Source: Methylobacterium cerastii
GTDB lineage: Bacteria; Pseudomonadota; Alphaproteobacteria; Rhizobiales; Beijerinckiaceae
NCBI RefSeq assembly: GCF_022179125.1
Contig: NZ_BPQG01000083.1
Span: 1-50,433 of the forward strand
Direction of reading: 5' to 3'
DNA: 50,433 nucleotides
The notes below the pieces were generated by a model. It ran no database searches and had not been told where the DNA came from. It saw only the letters and a list, made by a program, of their open reading frames with translations. Both the position numbers and the translations under genes were made by a program. The first letter of the stretch is position 1. The number at the start of each line of letters is the position of its first letter. Shown here piece after piece: positions 30,790-39,498 of this stretch.

Positions 30790-32745
30790 ATGCCTACCGA
30801 GGCGACCGATGTTCCGCGCCAACCCGCACAGGTTCCTCCCCCGCTCGTCCCGGGCCTTCGCGGGCTGCTGACGCTGGCCGTCGGCGTTGTGCTCATCGCC
30901 GCGCTCTACTTCGGCCGCGAGGTGTTCATCCCCCTCGTCCTGGCGGTGCTCCTCAGCTTCGTCCTCGGTCCCGTCGTCAATCTCCTGCGACGGCTGCACC
31001 TCGGGCGCGTACCGTCTGTCATCGTCGCGGTCCTGCTGGCGCTCGCCGTCATCGGCGGCATCGGCACGGTCATCGGCACACAGGTGGCGGGGCTCGCCGG
31101 CAACCTGCCGCAGTACCAGGCGACCGTCTCGAAGAAGTTCGCCGGCCTGCAGGCGGGCTGGCTCGGCGAAGCCAACCGGGTCATCTCGAAGTTCAGCCAC
31201 CAGGTCCAGGACGCCACCCAGAAGGCAGACGCCGCCGGCACGGCGGCCTCCACGGGACCCGCGGGCGACACCCCCAAGGCGCAGCTCGTCAAGGTCCAGG
31301 AGCCCGACCCATCGCCGTTCACCCTGGCCGAGAAGGTGCTCGGACCCATCGTCGAACCCCTGACCACCGTCGGCATCGTGCTCGTCGTGGTCGTGTTCCT
31401 GCTCCTGCAGCGGGAGGACCTTCGCAATCGCATGATCCGCCTGTTCGGGTCGGGTGACCTGCACCGTACGACGGTGGCCATGGACGATGCCGCAGGTCGG
31501 CTCGGTACCTATTTCCTCGCCCAGCTCGGGATGAACGCCGCCTTCGGTGTCATCGTCGGCGTAGGCCTTTGGATCGTCGGGGTGCCCAGCCCGGTGCTTT
31601 GGGGCGTGTTCTCGGCCCTGATGCGCTTCGTGCCATACATCGGCGCCTTCATCTCGGCGGTCTTTCCCTTGGCTCTCGCCGCCGCGGTCGACCCGGGCTG
31701 GTCCATGGTGATCGCCACGGCCGCCCTGTTCCTCGTGGCCGAGCCGGTGTTCGGGCAGGTGATCGAGCCCTTGCTCTACGGCCACTCGACCGGCCTCTCG
31801 CCGTTCGCCGTGATCGTCTCGACCCTGTTCTGGGGCTTCCTGTGGGGCCCCATCGGCCTGATCCTCGCCACGCCCTTCACGGTCTGCCTGGTGGTGCTCG
31901 GGCGCCATGTCGACAGCCTGGAGTTCCTCGACATCATGCTCGGCGACCGGCCCCCGCTGACGCCCATCGAGAACTTCTACCAACGCATGCTGTCCGGCGA
32001 CCCGGACGAGGTGCGCGACCTTGCCGAGGCGATGCTGAAGGAGCGTTCGCTTTCCTCCTATTACGACGAGGTGGCACTGAAGGGATTGCAACTCGCGGCC
32101 AACGACTACGCGCGTGGCGTCGTCACCCCGGCGCAGCTGGAAAACATCCGCGCCTCGTCCCGGTCGCTCGTCGAGGACTTCGAGGATCACGAGGACGTCG
32201 AGCCGACCGGGAAGGATAAGGCTATCAGTCCGAACCAGACCCCGACCCTGGCCGAACGCGTGCACCCGAGGAACGAGGCTGTGCCGGGACAGGCGCCCTC
32301 GGGCGAAGCCCTGCCGGAGGGATGGCGGGGCGATGCGCCGGTCCTTTGCGTAGCCGGGCGCGGTCCCCTCGACGAGGCGTCCTCCGCCATGCTGGCACAG
32401 CTCCTGCGCAAGCATGGTTTGGGGGCCCGGGTAGCAGGTTACAGGGCCGTATCGCGCGACGGCATCCGCGACCTCGACCTGACGGGCGTGGCGATGGTCT
32501 GCATCTCCTACCTCGACATCTCCGGCAACCCGGCGCACCTGCGCTACCTGCTGGAGCGCCTCAAGCGCCGCGCGCCTGGCATACCGGTCTTGGTCGGGCT
32601 ATGGCCGGTGGGCGAAAAGGTGCTGACCGACGCCGCCATCGGACGCGAGGTCGGCGCCGATGTCTATGTCTCCTCGTTGCGCGACGGGGTCGAGGCCTGC
32701 CTGAGGATGGCCATCGGGACGGAAGGGCACAGGGACGCCGCCTGA
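30790..32745 (+). CDS. AI-2E/PerM-family transporter with large C-terminal cytoplasmic extension
   Basis: 651 residues. The first ~400 form the PerM fold: helices near 20-60 and 70-100, a soluble loop at about 105-180, then helices at 195-215, 240-300, 310-345 and 350-385, with FVPYIGAFISAVFPLALAA and LLYGHSTGLSPFAVIVSTLFWGFLWGPIGLILATP. Known family members include the E. coli AI-2 exporter and Na+/H+ antiporters, so the substrate is open. The last ~250 residues are soluble. They include a helical stretch after GDRPPLTPIENFYQRML and a Rossmann-like domain (VLCVAGRGPLDEASSAMLAQ...GVAMVCISYLDIS...GIPVLVGLWP) resembling B12-binding or response-regulator folds. This tail is absent from standard members. 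GGAG lies upstream of the ATG. Confidence 0.85.
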   Translation: MPTEATDVPRQPAQVPPPLVPGLRGLLTLAVGVVLIAALYFGREVFIPLVLAVLLSFVLGPVVNLLRRLHLGRVPSVIVAVLLALAVIGGIGTVIGTQVAGLAGNLPQYQATVSKKFAGLQAGWLGEANRVISKFSHQVQDATQKADAAGTAASTGPAGDTPKAQLVKVQEPDPSPFTLAEKVLGPIVEPLTTVGIVLVVVVFLLLQREDLRNRMIRLFGSGDLHRTTVAMDDAAGRLGTYFLAQLGMNAAFGVIVGVGLWIVGVPSPVLWGVFSALMRFVPYIGAFISAVFPLALAAAVDPGWSMVIATAALFLVAEPVFGQVIEPLLYGHSTGLSPFAVIVSTLFWGFLWGPIGLILATPFTVCLVVLGRHVDSLEFLDIMLGDRPPLTPIENFYQRMLSGDPDEVRDLAEAMLKERSLSSYYDEVALKGLQLAANDYARGVVTPAQLENIRASSRSLVEDFEDHEDVEPTGKDKAISPNQTPTLAERVHPRNEAVPGQAPSGEALPEGWRGDAPVLCVAGRGPLDEASSAMLAQLLRKHGLGARVAGYRAVSRDGIRDLDLTGVAMVCISYLDISGNPAHLRYLLERLKRRAPGIPVLVGLWPVGEKVLTDAAIGREVGADVYVSSLRDGVEACLRMAIGTEGHRDAA

Positions 32746-32898
32746 GGCGAGCGGCGTCGATACCCCGCCGCAGACCCTGGATCTTGCACAGCGGGTGGAT
32801 TGGCGACGTCAAGTCCCAGGGGCGTCGTCTCTGTCGATCCGCGCATCCATCAAGGGATGACCGACCGCTAGGGCCATCCATCCCGTGAGAGTACGGCA

Positions 32899-33096
32899 GT
32901 GCGTGGCGGCGGCGCGAATGTCGTGCCCCGTTTCGAAAGCAGTTGGCTTCATTCGCCATCCAGGAATGCCACCGACCGCCATCCCGGCAGGACGCTGCGC
33001 GCGTTGTACGACGCCATGCCGTCCGCGCCGCCGTCCGAGCTGCTTGGCGACCTGTTGCATCAGCTCGACGAACCTCGCGAGGATATGTCCGAATAG
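32899..33096 (+). CDS. Probable NepR-like anti-sigma factor of the general stress response
   Basis: A 65-residue frame starting at GTG. Its second half, GRTLRALYDAMPSAPPSELL followed by GDLLHQLDE, matches the short NepR pattern (LRxxYDxxxxxPxPxxLxxLLxxLD) that holds the EcfG sigma factor until PhyR takes it away. Lacking visible helices before residue 30 is normal for the family. The N-terminal start is uncertain: no good Shine-Dalgarno is seen, and a GTG at 32923 is possible. It converges on the HWE-kinase gene with 12 bp between stops. HWE kinases commonly feed the PhyR-NepR-EcfG cascade, which makes the pairing sensible, but no phyR or ecfG is in the window. It could also be a chance frame. 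Confidence 0.5.
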   Translation: MRGGGANVVPRFESSWLHSPSRNATDRHPGRTLRALYDAMPSAPPSELLGDLLHQLDEPREDMSE

Positions 33097-33108
33097 GGAT
33101 GCGGATAC

Positions 33109-35844
33109 CTAGGACGCTACCGGCGCATCCTCGGCCTGGAGGCCGCTCAATGGCGCGTCTATGATGCACACCACGCCCGTGACGGGATACGACAAGTCGA
33201 CCGCGCCGCCGAAGCTTCCGGCCAGACCGCGGCCGATGAGGCGGGTGCCGAAGCCGGTCCGCGTCGGCTGCACCACGACGGGACCGCCTTCTTCCGACCA
33301 GCGCAAGGCGCAATGGGGCTCGCCGTCCACGTCACGAAGCTGCCAGGTGATCGCGACCTGGCCGTTCGCCGTCGAGAGCGACCCATACTTGGCCGCGTTG
33401 GTCGCGAGCTCGTGCAGCATGAGCGACATCGACATCGCCGCCTTGGCTCCGACGGTGAAGGTCGGGCCGTCCAATACGAAACGACGTGGGTTGTCCTCGT
33501 GGGTCTGCAGGGCGCTTTCGATCAGGGTCCTGATCGGTGCCGCACCCAACTCGCCGCCGAGGAGCAGGTCGTGTGATTTGCTGAGCGCGATCAGGCGACC
33601 GGCCAAGACTTCCTTGGCCGTATCCAGGTCGGTCGCCGTGCGCATGGTCTGGGTGGCGATTGATTGAACCATCGCCAGCATGTTCTTCATGCGATGGCTG
33701 AGTTCGAGGTTCAGCGTCCGCTGCCGCTCCTCGGCCTCGATCCGGGCGAGCGCCGCACGAGTTCGGTCGGCGATGCTGTTGGCGAAGCTGATCTCCTCGG
33801 GCTTCCAGGCGTACGGGACATCCTTCAGGGCATAGAGCATGGCCACGAACCGCCCGTGCTCCATGAGCGGCAGGTTGAGCAGAGATCGCACGTGGAGGGC
33901 TGCAAGGGCACCGGCGTCCGACGCGGTGCGGGGGTCGTCGGTGACGTCGTCGATGACCACGGCATGACCGTTCTTCAGCCTATCGATGTATGTGCCGTAG
34001 TCCCGGAACCCGTGCACGCCTCCGATGCCCGGTATTCCCGGCGCCGTCCAACCTTCCCCTATGACGATGCTTTCCCTGTCATGGTCCACGTCACCGTACC
34101 CGGCATGGGACAATCCGAGCGTGCGTCCCAGGATCTCGGCGGCTGCGCGGGCGATCTCCGCCCGGTCGCCGGTGTTGCGCAAGCGGTCGCCGAGCTCCGC
34201 CAGCGCCGCCCGCCGGGCCTCGGCCTGCTTGCGCTCGGAGACATCGATGAACATCGCCGCGAAACGTTGACCCGCCTCGCGATAGGCCCGCACCTCGAAG
34301 GTCCGTCGCAGCTCAGGCACCGTGATGTCGAACACCTCCGGGGCACCGGTGTCGACGACCCGTGCGTAGGTCTCGATCAGCCAGTCGGGAATGTCCGGGA
34401 TAGCCTCGCGGATGGTGCGGCCCACGGTCTCGACGGGCAGTCCGGACTGCGCAGCGAAGGCCGGGTTGATCTCTACGAGCCGGCAATCGATGGCGCATCC
34501 CTCCGCGTTGCGGATGATCTCGCCGCTGAAGAAACCTTCCTGCATGCCCTCGAAGAGGCCGCGCCAACGCTTCTCGCTGTCGGCGATGCGCTGCTCGGAG
34601 GCCCGCTGGGCGGTCACGTCACGCGAGACCACGAGCAGTCGTTCGGTGCGGCCGTCCGTCCCGCGGATCGGCGTGACTTGTACGTCCCACCACTTCGGCG
34701 TGCCCTTGAGCGTCTCGGCCGGTGCCTGGAAATGGCCGGTGCCGCCGGCCATAGCCGCCCAGAAAGCCTCCCTGGCGTCCAGGCGCGCTTGCCCCTGCCA
34801 GAAACCGGTCCAGTCGGAGCCCTTCACTTGGTCGAAGTCGTCGGCCTCCATCACGGCCAGGCCGCCCTCGTTCATGAAGGTCAGCCTGGCGTCAGGGTCG
34901 AGGACCTTGATGCAGTCGGCCGAGGACGACAGCACGCCGCGCATGAATGCGGCGTCCGCCTGCTCCTTGGCGGCGGCGTTCCGCTGTTCCGTGCGGTCGC
35001 GCAGGATCTTGAGGAAGCCCTCGTGCCGACCGTCCTCGTCCCGGAGCGGCATCATCTCGCCGTTGGCCCAGAACAGGCTGCCGTCCTTCCTGAGGTGCCA
35101 GCGCTCGTCCGTGCCGCGCCCACGCAGCAGGGCCGAGGCCATCTCCTGTTCGGGAATGCCGGTGGCGACATCCTCTTCGGTGAAGAACACGTGCGCCGGC
35201 TTCCCGCGCATCTCGTCCTCGTACCAACCAAGGATGTGTTCCGCGCCGGGCGACCAACTGGTCACCATGCCCTTCAAGTCCAGGGAGACGATGGCGTAGT
35301 CGACCGCGCTCTCCAGGATGGCCTTATTGCGGCGGTCGCTCTCCTTACGGAGCCGGAGCGACCGGCGGAGTTCAAGGGTCGTCACGACCTGGTGCGCCAA
35401 CGTGCGGAGCACGAAAGCCTGCGCGGGCGTGAGCTTGTTCGGCTTGGTGTCGAGGACGCACAGCGCGCCGAGGGCGACGCCATTAGGCGTCCTCAGCGGG
35501 GCGCCCGCGTAGAAGCGTACCCCGGGGCCGCGGGTCACCAGCGGATTGGCCGAGGTACGTGCGTCTTGGGTCAGATCCTCGATCTCGAAGACGTCGTCCT
35601 GCTGAACGGCGTAGGCGCAGATCGACTGGGACAAGGGCGTTTCGCTCCGCCCGAAGCCGGTCTCAGCCTTGAACCATTGGCGGTCGCCGTCGAGGAGTGA
35701 GATCAACGACACCGGCATGCCGCAGACATCCGACGTGACCTTCACGATGTCGTCGAACTCGGACTCGGCGGGCGTGTCGAGGATGTCGTAGCTCGCCAGT
35801 TCGTCCCGGCGAGATCCATCGAGGTGTTTGCTTCCTCCCGCCAT
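33109..35844 (-). CDS. GAF/PAS/GAF sensor histidine kinase of the HWE family
   Basis: About 911 residues, soluble. Domain order: GAF (about 10-155, ELASYDILDTPAESEFDDIV to GALCVLDT); three PAS domains (about 180-300, 310-435, 450-565, with PAC features such as RDRTEQR and SRDVTAQR); a second GAF (about 575-710, ending before RTRAALARIEAEERQR); and an HWE kinase core. The phospho-acceptor is His717 in ELSHRMKNML. The ATP-binding part shows HELATNAAKYGSLS with the N-box Asn, the HWE trademarks around WSEEGGP, and GFGTRLIGRGL. The ATG at 35844 has GGAGGG upstream; the frame runs open to 36042 without coding character. It probably signals to the receiver-only proteins encoded at 36045 and 36715, and possibly to the general stress response (inference). 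Confidence 0.92.
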   Translation of the reverse strand: MAGGSKHLDGSRRDELASYDILDTPAESEFDDIVKVTSDVCGMPVSLISLLDGDRQWFKAETGFGRSETPLSQSICAYAVQQDDVFEIEDLTQDARTSANPLVTRGPGVRFYAGAPLRTPNGVALGALCVLDTKPNKLTPAQAFVLRTLAHQVVTTLELRRSLRLRKESDRRNKAILESAVDYAIVSLDLKGMVTSWSPGAEHILGWYEDEMRGKPAHVFFTEEDVATGIPEQEMASALLRGRGTDERWHLRKDGSLFWANGEMMPLRDEDGRHEGFLKILRDRTEQRNAAAKEQADAAFMRGVLSSSADCIKVLDPDARLTFMNEGGLAVMEADDFDQVKGSDWTGFWQGQARLDAREAFWAAMAGGTGHFQAPAETLKGTPKWWDVQVTPIRGTDGRTERLLVVSRDVTAQRASEQRIADSEKRWRGLFEGMQEGFFSGEIIRNAEGCAIDCRLVEINPAFAAQSGLPVETVGRTIREAIPDIPDWLIETYARVVDTGAPEVFDITVPELRRTFEVRAYREAGQRFAAMFIDVSERKQAEARRAALAELGDRLRNTGDRAEIARAAAEILGRTLGLSHAGYGDVDHDRESIVIGEGWTAPGIPGIGGVHGFRDYGTYIDRLKNGHAVVIDDVTDDPRTASDAGALAALHVRSLLNLPLMEHGRFVAMLYALKDVPYAWKPEEISFANSIADRTRAALARIEAEERQRTLNLELSHRMKNMLAMVQSIATQTMRTATDLDTAKEVLAGRLIALSKSHDLLLGGELGAAPIRTLIESALQTHEDNPRRFVLDGPTFTVGAKAAMSMSLMLHELATNAAKYGSLSTANGQVAITWQLRDVDGEPHCALRWSEEGGPVVVQPTRTGFGTRLIGRGLAGSFGGAVDLSYPVTGVVCIIDAPLSGLQAEDAPVAS

Positions 35845-36044
35845 AGCCCTCCAACCGACTCCCGATGCGCTTTCGGCCAGACGCCGAGACAGATGCGGTC
35901 TGCCGTTAAACGCCTCGCCGTACAATGGTATTTCAAGGTTTAAGTACGACTTCGGGCGACGATTGCCGGATCGTCTGGTAGCGTTGCAACCAGAGTGCTG
36001 CCCCCCCGCAGGTGGTGGTTCTCGGCGCTGGCCCAAGACCACTG

Positions 36045-36461
36045 CTACTTCTTAAGTGCCTCGGGATGTTTCTCCGAGGGCATCGTCTTGCGAATGTGGT
36101 GCCTGACCACCGAGGGACTGAAGGGCTTTGGGATGAACGTTGCCCCAGCCGGCAGGTCACCGTGTGCGGGCCGTATATCGCCGGACGCAACGACGATGGC
36201 GATGTGCGGCCACAACTCGGCGGTCCGGCGAGCCAGTTCGAAACCGTCGCCCTGACCGGGCATCTGCACGTCGGTGAACAGCAGATGCACCTTGCCATGG
36301 TGCTCGTCGAGCACCTTGATTGCCTGGGCCACGTTCATCGCCTCAAGTACCACGAAGCCCGCATCCTTCAGGATGTCGGCTGCTTCCATCAGGATGAGGG
36401 CATCGTCGTCGACCACGAGGGCGAAGGGGGCAGCGGAAAGGCCAGGCAGGGTCATCGACAT
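36045..36461 (-). CDS. Single-domain response regulator (receiver only)
   Basis: A 138-residue CheY-like protein. It has the acidic pocket (LVVDDDALILMEAADILKDA), the phospho-acceptor Asp in LLFTDVQMPGQGDG, the Thr/Ser position in IVVASGDI, and the conserved Lys in FIPKPFSPSVV. No output domain is attached. It lies upstream of, and in the same direction as, the HWE kinase gene with a ~200-bp gap, and is the likely partner of that kinase. The start is ATG at 36461 or 36455. It is divergent from a second, similar receiver protein. Confidence 0.88.
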   Translation of the reverse strand: MSMTLPGLSAAPFALVVDDDALILMEAADILKDAGFVVLEAMNVAQAIKVLDEHHGKVHLLFTDVQMPGQGDGFELARRTAELWPHIAIVVASGDIRPAHGDLPAGATFIPKPFSPSVVRHHIRKTMPSEKHPEALKK

Positions 36462-36714
36462 CAAAGGCCGCTTCGCCGCAGAGGTTGCCTCATAACATAA
36501 GTTTGATTTGGCGTTGTCTGCTCACCATCGCGTGGACCAAAACCTCGATCCGCTGCGTAAATCACGAGCGGGGATCGGCAGGGTTCGTCCCTACGATACC
36601 GCGGACCATGGCAAAGGTCATTTTCCTGCACCAACGCTGATCACATCGGCCAGGACCTTTCAGGCGAAGCGGTCGAAGCCGGCAACCTATCGACTTAACA
36701 TGTGTTGCGTTCCC

Positions 36715-37089
36715 ATGATGACGAAGCGCTCCATGGAAGCCTCGGCCGTCCTCGTCGTCGAGGACGACGACCTCGTGCGCCTTTGCGCCGTCGAGTTGTT
36801 GGAGGATGCGGGCTTTGCCATCGTCGAGGCGCGCCATGCCGACGAGGCGTGGTTCATCCTACACGAGCGCTCCGACATCGGTGCGCTGTTCACCGACGTC
36901 GACATGCCGGGCTCCATGTGCGGGGTGACCCTGGCCGGACGCGTCCACGACGCCTGGCCAGACATCCGCCTCGTCGTGACGTCAGGGCGCCAGCGCTTCT
37001 CCGACGGGGAAATCCCAGACCACGGTCTGTTTTTGCCCAAGCCCTACAGTGCGGACCAGGTCGTCGACGCGATCCACGACGCGGTCTGA
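36715..37089 (+). CDS. Second single-domain response regulator
   Basis: A 124-residue receiver domain: VLVVEDDDLVRLCAVELLED, phospho-acceptor Asp in LFTDVDMPGSMCG, LVVTSGRQ, and LFLPKPYSADQVVDAI. It is similar to the divergent receiver protein at 36045, so the two look like an old duplication or a set serving the same kinase. The ATG at 36715 lies shortly before the first beta strand; ATGs at 36700 and 36733 are also possible, none with a good Shine-Dalgarno. The frame's upstream extension to 36508 has no receiver sequence and is probably not coding. Confidence 0.85.
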   Translation: MMTKRSMEASAVLVVEDDDLVRLCAVELLEDAGFAIVEARHADEAWFILHERSDIGALFTDVDMPGSMCGVTLAGRVHDAWPDIRLVVTSGRQRFSDGEIPDHGLFLPKPYSADQVVDAIHDAV

Positions 37090-37138
37090 CTGTCGGCCGG
37101 TCGACGAGAGCGGGTGGCCGTGCTCGTTGGCACGGACG

Positions 37139-37447
37139 ATCTCGACTCCGAGGGAAGCAGGACGCGGGACCCGCTTCCCCTTGCCCGCTTCCGGAATCAA
37201 GGATTCCTTAACCATGACTGGCCGCACCACGTGCAGGCCGCCGCTTCCGAAGTCCGCCGGTAATGGGGGCCGCCCGTATGCAGGGGGGCTATCGCGTCGA
37301 AGGCGGCAACGGACGGCCTTTCGTGGTGGATCCGGTTCGTTCTCCACTTGCGGGAGAGACGTGGGCGATGCGATCGACACGTCACATCAGGAGCGCTCGA
37401 CCGATGAAAGCCAGGGACTTCCGCCCACGACCCTGACCTCGGAGCGC
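37139..37447. repeat. ~308-bp dispersed repeat, copy B
   Basis: The partner of copy A at 28867-29174, same orientation, matching from ctcgactccgagggaagc to the gagcgc after the second block of cacgaccctgacc. It keeps the GGGAAGC...GCTTCCC inverted repeat (37152-37179) despite base changes inside the loop, which suggests the stem matters or was recently shared. It fills the gap between the receiver gene and the metallophosphoesterase. Confidence 0.85.
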
Positions 37448-37487
37448 CGCGCGAAGCGAGAAGGCCTCCGTCATTTCGGAGGCTATA

Positions 37488-38039
37488 TTGCCAAGGACAC
37501 TTTTCTCCGCCGACACCCATTTCGGGCACAAGAGCATGCTCAGTCCACGCATGCCTCGACCCCGACCGTTCGAGACCATCGAGGCCCATGACGAGGCCCT
37601 GGTCGCCGCCTGGAACAAGGCCGTCCGACCGGACGACATCGTCTGGCATCTCGGTGACTTCGCCTACATGTGCGGCTTGGATTACGCCGCATCCATCCAG
37701 GAGCGCCTAAACGGACGCATTCATCTGGTTCGCGGGAACCACGACGAGTTGGCGGAACGCCTGACCTGGGCGGGGCCCATCGTCGATGTCCAACGGGTCT
37801 TCGTCCAGGACCCGGGCATGCCCGAGCGGGTCGCCCTCTGGGCCAGCCACTACGCGCACGTGACGTGGCCCAATGCGTGGCACGGCGACCTTCACGTCTA
37901 CGGCCATTCCCACGGGGCCATTCCGGCCACCCGGACGAGCCTCGACGTCGGCGTCGATTGCTGGGACTGGCGGCCGGTCACGCTGGGGGAGATCGTGGCG
38001 AGGATGGCGGGATCGCCCGTTGCTGACCAGCAGGCCTGA
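37488..38039 (+). CDS. Metallophosphoesterase (calcineurin-like)
   Basis: 183 residues with all five family motifs: FSADTHFGH (metal Asp and His), HLGDFAY, RGNHDE, ASHYAH and YGHSHG. Small enzymes of this type hydrolyse phosphomonoesters or diesters with two metal ions. The VDCWDWRPVTL ending is typical of the subgroup often encoded near phage or plasmid functions, though nothing else here supports that. The start is TTG at 37488: GGAGG stands seven bases upstream, and no ATG or GTG lies before the first strand. It begins 40 bp after repeat copy B and is the only gene in its transcription unit as far as I can see. Confidence 0.9.
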   Translation: MPRTLFSADTHFGHKSMLSPRMPRPRPFETIEAHDEALVAAWNKAVRPDDIVWHLGDFAYMCGLDYAASIQERLNGRIHLVRGNHDELAERLTWAGPIVDVQRVFVQDPGMPERVALWASHYAHVTWPNAWHGDLHVYGHSHGAIPATRTSLDVGVDCWDWRPVTLGEIVARMAGSPVADQQA

Positions 38040-38199
38040 AACGGGCACTACGATACTCAGTCAAAGAGCGTGACCGCATCCCGGCCGGTGCCGAGACGCA
38101 AAGCCGGTACGGCGTTTCCGCGGATGAAACCACGCTCCGGTGCTGTGCGACTGCCGCACGAACCTTGGAAGCTGTATCGGCCGACCTCACCTTTATCCC

Positions 38200-39481
38200 A
38201 TGGGCAGCGCGTTCGACGTCATCATCGTAGGGGGGGGGTGCCGCCGGCATCGGTGCCGCCCGGCAGCTTGCGGCCCACGGGTCATCGGCTCTGCTGCTTG
38301 AGTCCTCGTCGCGCCTCGGCGGCCGCGCATACACGCAGGAACTCGGCGGGTACCCGCTCGACTTCGGCTGCGAGTGGCTCCATTCCGGCGACCGCAATGC
38401 CTGGGTGGGCATCGCCGAAGCTTCTGGCTTCCCGGTCGACCGAGGCGAGCCGCCTTGGGCCAAGGCTCACCCCGGCATCACCCAGGACGAAGGCGCCCAG
38501 GAGGCAGCGCAAAAGGCGTACGGCGACTGGGAAGAGCGGCTCCGCCTGGTCGCGGCAGATAGTGACCAAGCCAGCGATGCGCTTGAGCCCGGCGGCACCT
38601 GGAACGCCTACGTGCGAGCCATCGCCGGGTTCATGAGCGGCGTTGGCCCCGAGGCGATCTCCGCCGCCGACTACCTGGCCTACGACGACGCCTCGACCGG
38701 CCGGAACTGGCATTTGCCGCTCGGCTACGGCACGCTGGTCGCCGCCAGCCTGCCGTCCTCGACGACGCTGCGCCTCGCCACCCCCGCCGAGCGGGTCGAT
38801 CTGACGGCGGACGGCGTCGCCGTCACCACCCGCGCCGGCATCGTCCGCGCGGGGGCCGCCATCCTCACCGTCTCGACCGCGGTCCTGGCGGACGACGCGA
38901 TCCGCCTTCCCTCCGGGGTCGACCCGTGGCGCGAGGCGGCCGCCGCCCTGCCGCTTGGTCGCAACGAGAAGGTATTCCTGGAGATCGGGCGCGAGGCCGC
39001 GTTCGGGCCGGACTCGCATGCCTACGGCAACCTCCACGACCCGAGGGCCGCCGCGTACTCCATCCGCCCGAACGGATGGCCGGTGATCGAGGCGTTCCTT
39101 GGGGGCGATGGCGCCCGCATCGTGGAGGAGGAGGGCCCGGCCGCGGGTTTCGCCTACGTGTCGGCCGAGTTGGCCAGCCTGTTTGGCACCGACGTGGCGT
39201 CGGCGATCCGACCGCTCGCGGCGACGTGCTGGAGCCGGATGGCTTCCATCGGCGGCGCGTATAGCTGCGCGCTGCCGGGCCGATCCGGTGCGCGGGCACA
39301 GCTGGCCCGGCCCTTCGAGGACCGGCTTTTCTTCGCGGGCGAGGCGACCCACCCCTTCGACTTCACGACCGCCCATGGGGCCCACGATAGCGGGCAAAGG
39401 GCTGCCGACGAGGCGATGGCGGCGCTTCGGGACAGGCACGGCCTGGGGCTGCGAGGCCCTCTCGCCGCTACGGCAACGTGA
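38200..39481 (+). pseudogene. FAD-dependent amine oxidase, frame broken at a G9 tract
   Basis: A flavin monoamine oxidase-like enzyme of about 426 residues once the frame is restored. From ATG 38200 the frame reads MGSAFDVIIVGGG, the start of the FAD-binding Rossmann motif. It should continue GAAGIGAARQLAAHG, but that lies in the +1 frame after the run of nine Gs at 38230-38238. With eight Gs the frame is open to 39481. The rest has the family parts: RLGGRAYTQELGGYPLDFG, a substrate domain, and the C-terminal FAD motif FFAGEATHPFDFTTAHGAHDSG. As written, only a truncated piece from an internal GTG (38405) could be made. Either the base is a sequencing error, the gene is dead, or the tract varies. 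Confidence 0.82.
38230..38238 (+). repeat. G9 homopolymer at the frameshift
   Basis: Nine consecutive Gs within the codons for the dinucleotide-binding GGG motif. Eight would keep the reading frame. Such tracts slip easily in replication and in sequencing. Confidence 0.9.
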
Positions 39482-39498
39482 GCGGCGCTACGGCGACC

